Of a stretch of DNA of 64,000 bases, positions 12,020-23,122 are shown piece by piece. The stretch spans positions 13,090,142-13,154,141 of the forward strand of contig NC_058164.1 in NCBI RefSeq assembly GCF_020080835.1, in the 5' to 3' direction. A program made the position numbers and the translations under genes. Position 1 is the stretch's first letter, and the number at the start of each line of letters is the position of its first letter. This DNA comes from Cotesia glomerata (lineage: Eukaryota > Arthropoda > Insecta > Hymenoptera > Braconidae). The notes under the pieces are model-generated. The model was not told the DNA's origin. It worked only from the letters and a program-made list of their open reading frames with translations, and did no database searches.

Positions 12020-14171
12020 AACAAATTTATTAAAATTGAAATTATAACTTAAAGTCTCGACCGTGGAAATAAAAAAATTTTCAGTATATTTTCGTATAAA
12101 TTTGAATATTTTGTCAGTAATTTTTCAAAATAAATTACAGTTTGTAATGAAACCCCTTTTTAATTGTGTTTAATGTTTAATGTTTTTGAAAAATCATTGT
12201 GGAATATATTATTTCATTTCAAATTATAACAATGAAAAATCAACTTGACATCTTTTTATCAAAGTTTGCCGTGCCGTTATATACAATAAATAATTGCAAA
12301 AAGCTGAAAGCTTTTTCATTCAAGTTTTGATCAGAATATTTATGTATATGACGCTTGTATAAAAAAAAGTCTACTTTTAAGGTGTCTCATCAAAATAATC
12401 AAACTAGCTGAGAACAAATTTGTTGATGTCTTGATAACTACCATTTCATCAAATTTTAAGATACGGTGAATTATGAAAAAATAGCGCTGATAGAAAAGAA
12501 TTTATGTGATAATTTTTCAAAATATTTAATACCATACGTGTATTGCTAGTTTTTATGCTGTGGAGACTGAATTTTCAGAAAATTTATGGCTGTAATGACA
12601 ACAAAAACATATTTGAGTCCTGAAACCTGCAATATGTCACTTGGAACTTTAGTTGTATATTATTTCTGCCTTAAAAAATTCAATGAATTAATAATAATTT
12701 GTGATCTGTCTATAAATATAAATTATTTATAATTGATTCAACAGGATTGATTCTTTAAATTAACTGGAATAATAAATCATATGGTTATAAAATGGTGATA
12801 TAAAGCAATTACAACGACATAATTTCCCGACATTTTTTAAGTTATTTTGATTGATATGTGATACTTGAAATAAATCATATGTTTACTCTTAAACTAGTTT
12901 GAAAAGTGGATTTTTTCAGAGAATGCGTTGACAGCTACCTGTTTATGAAATTGATCATTATTTCAGTAGAATTAAAAGTTTTAAAACAAAACTTGCAAAT
13001 TGGAGTTTGGTTTCATAATGAATTTTTGTGTATCTACTGTTCTGTGTTAGTTAACTTTCAAATAATTTAAATTTAACTGTTAAATAATCATAAAATTCTT
13101 ATAATTTATTATCATATTTAATTTTTCGTGTATTTTCTAAATATTTGTCAAAATTTTTAAGATTTGATCATGCATATATGCATATATATATATATATATA
13201 GTCCTGAAATCTACCAAATATAAAAAAAACCTAACTTATCTATTGAAAGATTTAATAATATAATTAAAATAGACTAATTAAATAATCATCATGACTATAA
13301 ATACATAGTTTTGGCTACTTATCCAAATTATTCGTTATTTAAGATTGATAAACACACATATGGACATCAAATGTTGATGTTTCAAATATTTTCAGCATAG
13401 CTTACTGTTGAAATATCCTTGACAGTAAATTTTAGAAATATTAACGATTCATGTTTACTGAACGATGTTTAATTGATTAATTATAATAGCACGATATAAA
13501 AAGTTAATTGAATAGAACAGACATGTATTTTATAATTATGTAAAACTCATAAGAAATTAGGTCCTGAAACCTACCAACAGGCTAATAAAAAGAGATTGAT
13601 GTATTATCTGTGCATTAAACAATGAATTAATCTGGTAGTTAATCATCACTTATTAATCAACATGACTATCAATATATAATCTCAATCTTAAAGTTGATAG
13701 CTATCAAATACTTATTATAAAAGTTTGACAGTCTTTTTTAATTTGTGAGCACCTTAAAAGACAACGACAAATATCTTTGCTTATCACAGTTAGAAATGAA
13801 TTGATGAAAAGTGAATTTATAATTGATAACTTAAAACAATCTGATTGTCTGTTGACAAACGATGCATATAGCTATGAAACATTGTTGAAAGCTACTGCTT
13901 GTATACAAATGTCAAAAAAGTTGACATTGTACAAAGTATCAAAGATCAATCTCTAATCTCAAATCAAGTAAAGTTACACAGAAAATGTCAAAGGATTGTT
14001 ATATTTCGAACGCGTATGACTAGAATAATTAATCCTGACAGTGAAAAGTTGACAGAATATTTTCCAAGCTTTGACAATTAAATATTTAATTGTCCTGAAA
14101 TCTGCCACATTTATTTTTAGGTAACATTAAATAGATTAAAATATGATGGCCTTTTATTATTTGGTAACTAT
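12020..14171. repeat. long dispersed repeat, copy B (uninterrupted)
   Basis: A diverged direct copy of 8690-11680 with the same order of sub-motifs and TCCTGAAA words at about 12618, 13202, 13562 and 14093. Spacings (584, 360, 531) parallel those of copy A (549, 366 after removing the MITE, 576). It carries no coding potential that I trust. Confidence 0.75.
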
Positions 14172-14378
14172 GCGCAGATTGAAAAATAATTTCAATTACC
14201 TATGTTTATTTTATACTAATTGATTGTTTTTTTTTGTAAATTTTTTCTATTGTAGGGCTTTGAAAAAATCAGTTAAGTCTGATGTGATGTTAGCAAAGAG
14301 ATAAAACTTTACAAAGTTATAAATCATTCTTCTTTAATTTCTATTAACTGAAGATTTATCAAAAATGGAATAACATAA
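14172..14378. other. AT-rich stretch, nothing recognised
   Basis: About 200 bp between the end of copy B and the 12-bp array; no ORF or repeat identified. Confidence 0.4.
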
Positions 14379-14690
<312 letters not shown>

Positions 14691-15000
14691 AGACAGAAAT
14701 AAAATATTTTTGTTATTTTATTAGACAATACTAGTAATTTTGTTATTGATAAATTTTTTTTTTACTTTATTAATTTTGTCTGGCATACAATAAAAGTCTA
14801 GTTATAATTAATACACACACTGAAATTTTTAGAGTTATAAGTTAAATATAATGTAATTAATAATAGTAAAATATTATTTTAAAAAGTATCATAAAAAAAG
14901 TATCATAAATGTATCATAAAAAAATTCAATGTAATTAACAAAAACTGTGAAAAAATTCTTATTTTGTGACTGTCCGGTTTGCTGCTTAGGCTTAAAATCT

Positions 15001-16055
15001 TCAATGTTGCGGGTCTTCATTGTTTGGAAAATTACGTTGCTTTGACCTCAAACTAGTTAACTTAACGTTAATCGCAGTATTTATTTTCGTATCATCATAT
15101 GTATTTTTAAAATTTTTCTTGACAGTATCTGTAAAAATTAACAAAAGATAATAAACTTATGATTCATTTTGAGAGTTTTTGTTTGAAAAAGATATATGCG
15201 ACTACAAATATTTTACATTTTATAGCAGCAAGGGTTTCCGACGGTATTGCAGTATGATGAGGGGGATTATCTGAATTTTTGCAAATTCTAGCCTTACCAC
15301 CTTTACAGTTACTTGTTAATAGAACATTCATTGGCACAAGAGCTGTTAATAACGAGGTTGCCATCGATGTACATCGTCCTTGAGCTTTAGCACAGCGCCA
15401 TTGCTCTCGAGTTATTTGTAAGCCGCTACCCCGTCTTCCGATTTCAACCTGCAAGTGCAAAGAAAATTATGCAAACAAATTTACACGATCTAGGATAAGC
15501 TTATGAAAACTTAATTCGTTTTATTTGTTTGACAAACCATATCAGGAACATTTTCATCATCTGAACCAGATTGATCGCTTATTTGAGCAGCTCTTGGTAT
15601 CGGCCTGATGTTCCTCATATTCTCTTGCATGTTTCTCATCTCGGTTAATAGTTGTATAACAATGTCATCCTCACCTACAACATAAATAAAACGTAGTATA
15701 AAATGTATCTCATCTTCGCTCTGAAGAATTTGACAAAAAATATAATAAAAATTAAAAATATTTCATTTACCATTATTTGATCCGAATAAATTTCTAGGTC
15801 TTACTGGTGATGAGTTATTCAAAGGCGTTCGTTCAATATCATTATTATCATCATTAGGGTGCGGTCTTTTTAAGCTTGTTTTTTTGTTAGTATTTTTATC
15901 AGTTGTGATACTCGTTGCATTTGCAATGTTGGAAGTAGAACCTGCTGCTGATCCATCCATAAATGACTTTTGATTTCCTGAGTAGCCTCCCAATCTTGGT
16001 GATTTAATGCCTTTGTAATTATTCTTAAATTTTTTTTCGAGCGCAGCTATACTGT
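15001..16055 (-). CDS. 3' four exons of a BEN-domain-like gene (5' end missing)
   Basis: Four exons join in frame: 16055-15771, 15674-15538, 15448-15217 and 15128-15001 (TGA 15003-15001). All introns have GT-AG ends and matching phases (1, 0, 1); the exon b donor, GTTTGT, is weak. Exon a begins with a short charged helix (SIAALEKKF), then Ser/Asn-rich linker with a basic KRPHPNDD patch. Exon b is acidic (QSGSDDENVPDM). Exon c carries the conserved part (VEIGRRGSGLQITREQW...LTSNCKGGKARI), which resembles a BEN domain, an alpha-helical DNA/protein interaction module in chromatin regulators. The BEN call is by pattern only. Exon a has an acceptor, so upstream exons existed. BEL copy 1 lies 155 bp upstream and a transposase lies beyond it. 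This could be a host gene or a cargo gene of a transposon. Confidence 0.65.
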
Positions 16056-16209
16056 CTATAAGAAATTAAAATTATAAAATTCATATTTTTTATTAATAGT
16101 AAATTATGATATCTGTCTGATTAAACAAAATGATTAAAAATAATTTCCCATGCTAAATGTCTATTAGAGATATGATTAAATTTTTTTTTTTTTTTATATT
16201 AATTGTGTG
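16056..16209. other. upstream intron or promoter remnant next to the BEL insertion
   Basis: AT-rich DNA containing the acceptor tract TTTCTTATAG for the first visible BEN-like exon. It ends in GTGTG, the left copy of the BEL target-site duplication. Confidence 0.5.
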
Positions 16210-16893
16210 TGAATAATTACAGAAAGAGCGGAAAAGCGGGGATCAGGTTTAGGGTTGGATATCTCAATTAAAACGCGTAATTTATTATCAAAAATAACAC
16301 TAGTAATTTATTTACATTAATTACACTCAATATTTAATATTTTTAATAGCGGATTGTTAAGATAAAAGCGGATTTGTAAATTACAGCGTGGGTTGCAAAA
16401 GCGAAGCCGGTTGACACGTGGTTGAACACTTTGCCGGCACTGAAAAAGCGGTGAAATAAATGCACTGATAACACAATTTACCTATAACAAATTAAAGCGA
16501 ATTATTAGCGGTTAATTTAAGCAATTTAAATTATAAAAATAGCGAAATGCGGTTAATTAACAATAAGCGAAAGTAAAGCGGAATTAATGGCGACTTGTTG
16601 CAACGAAAGCGTGGAAGCGAAAGATAATAATAATAATGCGTCTTCTTCCTCGTCGACTTGGGGAAGAAAGCTGATTGCGCATGTCAGCGGAGCGATCAGC
16701 CAATCAATAATTCGTTCTATTGATGTCGACATCGATAGCCAATAGTAAAATTCAATACATGTGGCGTGATCGAGCGGTCGATTGGCGCAAGCGTGTGAAA
16801 ATTAGCGGGAACGAGCGCTTGTCAGGTGCGTATTGTAAATTTGGGGAGCCCACAGTGACGTAGTGCTCACTAAGTGGGCCTGTTCACTGAACA
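16210..16893 (-). repeat. BEL copy 1, 3' LTR
   Basis: In sense orientation it starts TGTTCAGTGAACAGGCCC and ends CTGTAATTATTCA. A purine tract (GGGGAGAA, 16901-16894) directly precedes it, as expected for plus-strand priming. Confidence 0.95.
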
Positions 16894-19800
16894 TTCTCCC
16901 CGGCGTTGGCGGCTGCGTCGACAAGATCATCCTCTTCATGCGTCAGTGGCAAGACACAAAGCTTTGTAATTGGGCGTACCAGCTCTGTGTTAACTGTCTT
17001 CACAGTTACCACGCGGATTTGTCCATCTGCTCCTGGATGGACAGCAATCACTTTGGCTAATGGCCACTTGGTTGGCGGAAGATCCTCAGTGGTGATCAGT
17101 ACAACTGAACCCACTTTGATCTGGTTGCGTTGATGATGCCACTTTGAAATGGCCTGGTAGCGGTGGATACAGTCCTGGTAGTAGCGTTTCCAGAAATGTT
17201 GCACCATTTGCTGGACTTGTTCCCAGTGCGAGAGCCGAGCAGGTTGTAAATCTGTCAGCGATGGCTCTGGGACTGCGGTCAATGACTGTCCGATTAAGAA
17301 ATGACCTGGAGTTAATACAGCCAGGTCAGCAGGATCTTCATTAAGCGGTGTAAGCGGTCTGGAATTCAATATGGCTTCAATTTGAGCCAGTAGCGTCGAA
17401 TACTGCTCAAGCGTCAATAGCGAGTCTCCGATTGTTCTTCGGAGGTGAAATTTAATAGATTTCACAGCGGCTTCCCATTTTCCTCCAAAATGTGGAGCTC
17501 CAGGCGGATTGAATTTCCAGTTCGTGCCATCTTGCGCGATCAGACTTGATAATTCTCGTAATGTGCGGGATCCTGCTGCGAATAGTCGTTTCAGCTCTTT
17601 TTCTGCTCCTACGAAATTGGTTCCACAGTCAGAATATAGCGTGTGGCAGATACCTCGGCGACTAGTGAAGCGGCGATAAGCGGCGATGAAAGCGGCAGCG
17701 GTGTAGTCAGTGACTAGCTCTAGATGAACAGCTGAGCTGAACATGCATACAAAGACAGCAATCCAGCCTTTGTATGTTTTTGCTCCACGTCCTTGAAACG
17801 TTTTTAGCGTGATGGGTCCAGCATAATCGAGTCCTGTATGCAAAAAGGCTTGAGTTGGCTGTACTCGTGCGGCAGGTAGTTGACCCATCAGCTGTTGAGC
17901 GCGTTCTCCACGATGTCTCGTGCAAATTACACAGCGTAGAATAAAGGATCTGACTGGAACACGGCCTCCAATGATCCAGACAGCTTTGCGTAATTCAGCG
18001 AGCGTGAGCTGAGTACCTCCGTGAAGCGTTTTGCGGTGCGAATCATCAATCAATATTGATGTAAGCGGTGAATGTCTCGGCAGTATTGCTGGATGCTTCT
18101 CTTCTGGGTCCAATAATGCGTTTTTTAAGCGGCCACCGACTCTCAGGACCCCTGATGGTCGATGAACGGAGTCAGCTTAGTGATGCTGTTGTTTTTAGGC
18201 AGATCATCACCATCTTGAAACGTATGAATCTCTCTAGCGAAATATTGTCCTTGAGTGAACTTAATCAAAGTCAATTTAGCGCGCTCCAGGTCTGATGGAG
18301 TAAGCGGGTAGGCCAGCGAAGATTGTGGAACTCTTTTGAAGCGGTCGATGACACGATGCCAGATGCTGAGCTTCCTAAGTAATGGAAACAGCTGCGAGTA
18401 ATGCGATAGTAATTGTTGGAGAAGGCAATTTTCTGCTTTCCAAGTTACTAATGTCAGACCTTGGCGTTCTTCTCGATGCGTTGCGTTGTCGGTTGGAGGC
18501 TCAAGAGTGGGCCAAGAGGATTCTGGTTCATGAAGCCACGTAGGTCCATGCCACCAGAGAGCGTGTTGCTTTAGTTTTAGCGTAGGTATACCTCTTGAAG
18601 CGCAGTCAGCTGGGTTTTGTTTTCCTGGAATAAATTTCCAGGAGACATCTCGAAGCGTTTCTTGGATTTTTCCCACTCTATTGCGGACGAATGTCTTCCA
18701 GCGGGTTGCTGGACTTTTAATCCATGCGAGAGTCACGGCGGAGTCAGTCCAGAGATTTATCCTGACATTTCCAAGTGACTGAACTTCTTTAACATGAAGT
18801 ATCAGTTGTGTTAACAACCATGCGGCTGATAATTCCAAGCGTGGAATTGTCATAGTCTTCAGCGGTGCTACTTGCGTTTTTGAACACAGAAGTGAGACTT
18901 TTGTGTTCCCATCAGCGTCAGTGACTCTCAAATACACAGCGGCAGCCATAGCGTTCTGCGAAGCGTCTGAGAACCCGTGCAATTCCATAGTTGCTCCGGG
19001 TGCTATATTATTCCAGCGTGGAATGCGGATTGACTCTATGTTGCGGAGATCATCGCGGTATCCAGTCCATTTGTGTATGAGTGATGGTGACAGTTGTTCG
19101 TCCCATGACACTCTATCTAACCACAGATCTTGCATGAAGATCTTGGCTTTGACTACTATTGGTGCGAGAAGTCCTAGCGGGTCATTCAGCTTAGCGATTT
19201 CAGACAAAATAGCTCTTTTTGTCTTGGGCGTCTCTGTCGGTAGCGTGTACTTGAACTGGAGAGCGTCAGTGCGTGAATTCCAGTACATGCCCAGGACTTT
19301 TACTGGTGCATCACTGATTTCTTTAAGCGGTGTATCCAGCTGCTTTTCTGGAGCTACTTCAGCGAGTAACCGTGGGCTATTGCTAGCCCATTTGGCAAGC
19401 GGGAAGCAGCCTGCTGCACACAGAGCTTTTGTTTGTACTGCAGCCTTGATAGCGTCTTCTTCATTGTCTGCTCCACCGTAGATGTCATCTACGTAGCGTG
19501 TATCCAACATTGGAGCAACAGCTAGCGGAAAGCGGTGTCCTTCATCCTTCACAAGTTGAATGAGCACACGTACAGCGTCAAAAGGTGCACTAGCGGTTCC
19601 GTATGTGACTGTCTTGAGACAGTAAGCGTCTACCAGGTCATTCTCATCTGTCCAGAGAATGCACTGAAGCGGCCAATCAAGAGAGTCGACCTCAATCTGT
19701 CTGAACATCTTGGTGATGTCAGTAGCGAATAGAATCCTGCTGCAACGGATTCTCAACATCACATCAAAAATGTCAATTTGCGTTTTGGGTCCTGCGTGAA

Positions 19801-20808
19801 GAATATCATTCAATGAAATTCCTGTAGATGTTGCACAGGAACCATTGAACACTGTGCGGAGCTTCGTAGTGGCACTATCAAGCTTCAATACCCCATGGTG
19901 AGGCAAGAAGTAAGCGTTTGCGGGCAATTCGTTGATTGGAACTCGTACCATGTGTCCTAGTTGAATATATTCTGCCATGAATGCATGATACATGTCAGAA
20001 TAATCCTTTTCTCGCGACAAGCGAGTTATTAATCTGCGGAGTGACCCCATGGCTGCGTTAATAGAGTCGCCAAGTTGACTCTCGGGGGCTTTAAGCGGTA
20101 ATCTCACTACATAGCGTCCATTAGGCTGTCGATAATGCGTTTGACGAAAGTGAACTTCACATTCGTCTTCCTCAGCGTCGTTGAGCGATGAAATTCCTGA
20201 TGGAACTTCTTCCTGTTCCCAAAACTTAGCGATAGCGTCTTGTAATTCTGTATCAAGTGACGCATGTAATGCTGCGTGTGATGTTGAAGCGGGTTTAGCG
20301 GTGACAGCTCCATAAATAATCCAACCAAGCGTGGTGGATTGTGCGATCGGAGCATTGCGAGGTCCTCTTTGAATCTCTGCGTTCATGATCTGTGCGGCTG
20401 GCGATGCACCTAGAATAATGTCTACAGGACGCGGCTGTAGATACTGCGGGTCGGCTAGTTGGAGATTCTCCAGATGCGGCCATTTCGGATCAGCGATCAC
20501 GAACGATGGAAGATCTACCGTCAATGTTGGTAGAATATGCATGCTGACATGCATTGATGCGGTCGAATACAGCGAACGAAGCTCAATTGTGCTCACACCT
20601 AGTGAGCTTCCTGCGGAGACATTGCCGATGCCCTTGAGCATGACCATGTCACGCTGTAGCGGTTGTCCGAGCTTCTTGAAGAGCGTCTGTCTCATAAATG
20701 AGAGCTCTGAACCTTGATCAATCAAGACTCTGGCGGTGATTGGATTGCCATGATGCGGGCGGACCTGGACTAAGGCGGTAGCTAGTAATACTTGAGCGGA
20801 AAGCGAAT
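16884..20808 (-). pseudogene. BEL copy 1 Pol (protease, RT, RNase H, integrase), one frameshift
   Basis: The upstream part (to stop 18143) contains the BEL protease motif VLIDQGSELSFM, the RT block FATDITKMFRQIEVD and catalytic YVDD (codons around 19498-19487), then RNase H (WTDSAVTLAWIKSP). The downstream part (from 18113) holds the zinc-binding H...C-x2-C region and integrase core with D96, D162 and E214 counted from its first Met (GLDYAGPI, SDCGTNF, GGKWEAAV). Between them copy 1 has four G where copy 2 has five (near 18150). This shifts the frame and creates a stop after DHQGS. One base separates this copy from an open Pol; an assembly error is possible. The end of Pol overlaps the 3' LTR. 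Confidence 0.93.
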
Positions 20809-20866
20809 CTGAAATAATCAACAGTTAATGTTGAGTTATAAGCGGTCTGATGGAACTTTTAGTTAC
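20809..20866 (-). other. 58-nt intron separating Gag from Pol in BEL copy 1
   Basis: The sense exon end GCACAAG is followed by GTAACTAAAAG, and the intron ends in TTGATTATTTCAG before ATTCGCTTTCC. A CATTAAC branch-point candidate precedes the acceptor. Exact removal joins CAA-GAT and keeps frame. Copy 2 reads GCACAAG-ATCCGCTTTCC with nothing between (about 43279-43290), matching the predicted spliced product to the base. Confidence 0.85.
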
Positions 20867-22151
20867 CTTGTGCGGTGTCAACTTGTTTCGGTGAAGCTGA
20901 TTTAGGCGGTACTTCTCGGTGAATAGAAGTGTGATGGCGTAGACTGCACTTCCTGCAGCCCTGAGCAGTCTTACAATCAGCTACACGATGTGGGCCCAAG
21001 CAATTGTAGCACAAGCGGTATTTCTCGACAATGTCGATTCGTTCCTCCACAGTAGCGGCCTTGAATGTCGGGCAAAACAGCATGTAGTGCTCCTCCGGGC
21101 ACAGCGGGCAATTTCTCCTGGGCTTTCCCTTGTATTGAGCAGCGGTGTATGAAGATCTTGTCTTCGGTTGTTTGTCGTTGCGGGACCCACCTGATTTATG
21201 ATTTTCAGGTTGCTTCTTGGGCTCAGAAGCTGGCTCCAAGTTCTCCCAAGCTCTGACTTTGGACTTGAGGAACTCGTGAAGTTGCGTATAGGTCGGCATG
21301 ATATCAGTTAACCCAAGACTAGTCTCCCAGTCCTCTCTTACAGCGGGTGGCAAGCGGCGCAGCGTCAGGTGAATGATCATTAAGTCCCAGTTGTCAACTG
21401 GAACTCCTTGAGCCTTGATGGAGTCCAAAGCTTTTTGATTGGATAAAAGCAAGGCGTCTAATTTCGCGGCTGATCGTGCGGGAACTGACTCTCCTACCAA
21501 TAGATCTTCAAGATGTGATGCCACTACGCGGCGAGGATTCGAATAGCGGCTCTTCAGGAGATTCCAAGCGGGCTCAAATGAATCATCAGTGGATGACATG
21601 TTTCCAATAAGCTGGTGGGCTTCCTTTTCTGTGAAGGTTTTCAAATAATGCATCTTCTGACTGTTTTTAAGAAGAGCATTGTCAATAACAATGTCAGAGA
21701 ATAGCTGACTAAATGATCCCCAGCGCTTAAAGTCTCCAGAGAAGCTCTGGAGCTTAATTTTTGGGAGTCCAGTACCCGATGAGCCTCCCAAGAAGGCGGT
21801 GCTGTGCATAGCCAGGTTTTGTTGCGTTTGTGCGGCTTCTCTGGCATCAATCTCCTGCTGAATGACGTCTTTGCGGGTGGCTATGCGGGTCTCCAAAATT
21901 GCATAGGTGGCGTGAGCGTTAGTATAATGATTCCCGACGTGGTACTCGTGTTCAAGTACTTCCGGGTACGTCTCAAAGATCAGCGAGTTTAAGTTAGTGA
22001 TGTCCAGCCAAATCTTGGAGCTTTGTGTTGCCACTGACTCAATAGCGGTGATCGTAAGCGAGTTAAGCTCCTCGTTAGTTAAGCGATCCACCATGGCATA
22101 CAAAGCATCCAGGTACTGCTTTTGCATAGCAATAGCAGTTTCAAACTGCAT
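20867..22151 (-). CDS. BEL copy 1 Gag exon
   Basis: ATG at 22151. About 428 residues of BEL/Pao Gag (the family annotated as DUF1759 and related) form the nucleocapsid-like particle. Near the C terminus are Cys/His clusters (CPLCPEEHYMLFC and CYNCLGPHRVADC) that bind RNA. The frame continues two codons past the donor and meets TAA inside the intron, so unspliced RNA gives a 430-residue Gag. Splicing continues into Pol. Copy 2 has the same protein without the intron. Confidence 0.93.
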
Positions 22152-22365
22152 TGCGGTGTTTAATGTAGGACCGAGATCGAGTTTTCAGTCAATTAAAGCG
22201 GAAAGTTCAGCGTACCGGTGTACGAATGACTACCAGGAGCAGCACCCGATGTGCTCTGCGATGCTCCTGACACTCGACCTTTCCTAGCGGGATTACACTT
22301 CACTTAACACAGCACAATTTTTAGCGGTATAATTAATTAATTTAATTGAGATAGAGCCAGCCTGA

Positions 22366-22382
22366 TCCGGCTCGAGGGACCA
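22366..22382 (-). promoter_or_regulatory. BEL primer binding site, tRNA-Tyr-like
   Basis: TGGTCCCTCGAGCCGGA on the minus strand lies one base after the 5' LTR. It is complementary to a tRNA 3' end of the type TCCGGCTCGARGGACCA, as in tRNA-Tyr. The same site occurs at 41767-41783 in copy 2. Confidence 0.65.
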
Positions 22383-22383
22383 A

Positions 22384-23067
22384 TGAATAATTACAGAAAG
22401 AGCGGAAAAGCGGGGATCAGGTTTAGGGTTGGATATCTCAATTAAAACGCGTAATTTATTATCAAAAATAACACTAGTAATTTATTTACATTAATTACAC
22501 TCAATATTTAATATTTTTAATAGCGGATTGTTAAGATAAAAGCGGATTTGTAAATTACAGCGTGGGTTGCAAAAGCGAAGCCGGTTGACACGTGGTTGAA
22601 CACTTTGCCGGCACTGAAAAAGCGGTGAAATAAATGCACTGATAACACAATTTACCTATAACAAATTAAAGCGAATTATTAGCGGTTAATTTAAGCAATT
22701 TAAATTATAAAAATAGCGAAATGCGGTTAATTAACAATAAGCGAAAGTAAAGCGGAATTAATGGCGACTTGATGCAGCGAAAGCGTGGAAGCGAAAGATA
22801 ATAATAATAATGCGTCTTCTTCCTCGTCGACTTGGGGAAGAAGGCTGATTGCGCATGTCAGCGGAGCGATCAGCCAATCAATAATTCGTTCTATTGATGT
22901 CGACATCGATAGCCAATAGTAAAATTCAATACATGTGGCGTGATCGAGCGGTCGATTGGCGCAAGCGTGTGAAAATTAGCGGGAACGAGCGCTTGTCAGG
23001 TGCGTATTGTAAATTTGGGGAGCCCACAGTGACGTAGTGCTCACTAAGTGGGCCTGTTCACTGAACA
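22384..23067 (-). repeat. BEL copy 1, 5' LTR
   Basis: Near-identical to the LTR at 16210-16893. It holds the promoter in the element sense and is followed by the primer site. Confidence 0.95.
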
Positions 23068-23122
23068 GTGTGAGAATATATATTCTATAACAATTTATTA
23101 AGCTTTACATTTTTCTGCGGCT
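23068..23122. other. flank between BEL copy 1 and the transposase exon
   Basis: Begins with the right TSD copy GTGTG. The transposase frame is closed upstream by TAA near 23096, so its true 5' end lies in an exon that is missing or interrupted. Confidence 0.5.

Larger units (their letters stand above)
16210..23067 (-). mobile_element. BEL/Pao LTR retrotransposon, copy 1 (young, nearly complete)
   Basis: Two 684-bp LTRs (16210-16893 and 22384-23067) differ at only about three positions by eye, and both flanks carry GTGTG. This indicates a recent insertion. Gag, protease, RT, RNase H and integrase are on the minus strand. The only clear coding lesion is a one-base deletion in pol near 18150. 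A 58-nt intron separates Gag from Pol. The element is much richer in G+C than its surroundings and shows a striking excess of AGCG on the plus strand (CGCT in sense). Confidence 0.97.

Noticed and set aside
13899..14081. 60-codon frame in repeat copy B
   Set aside because: Copy A at the same position is not open; low-complexity AT-rich sequence without domain.
18903..19481. 192-codon frame on the plus strand inside BEL copy 1
   Set aside because: Antisense to the RT/RNase H coding region; shadow of the real Pol frame. The equivalent in copy 2 is likewise antisense.
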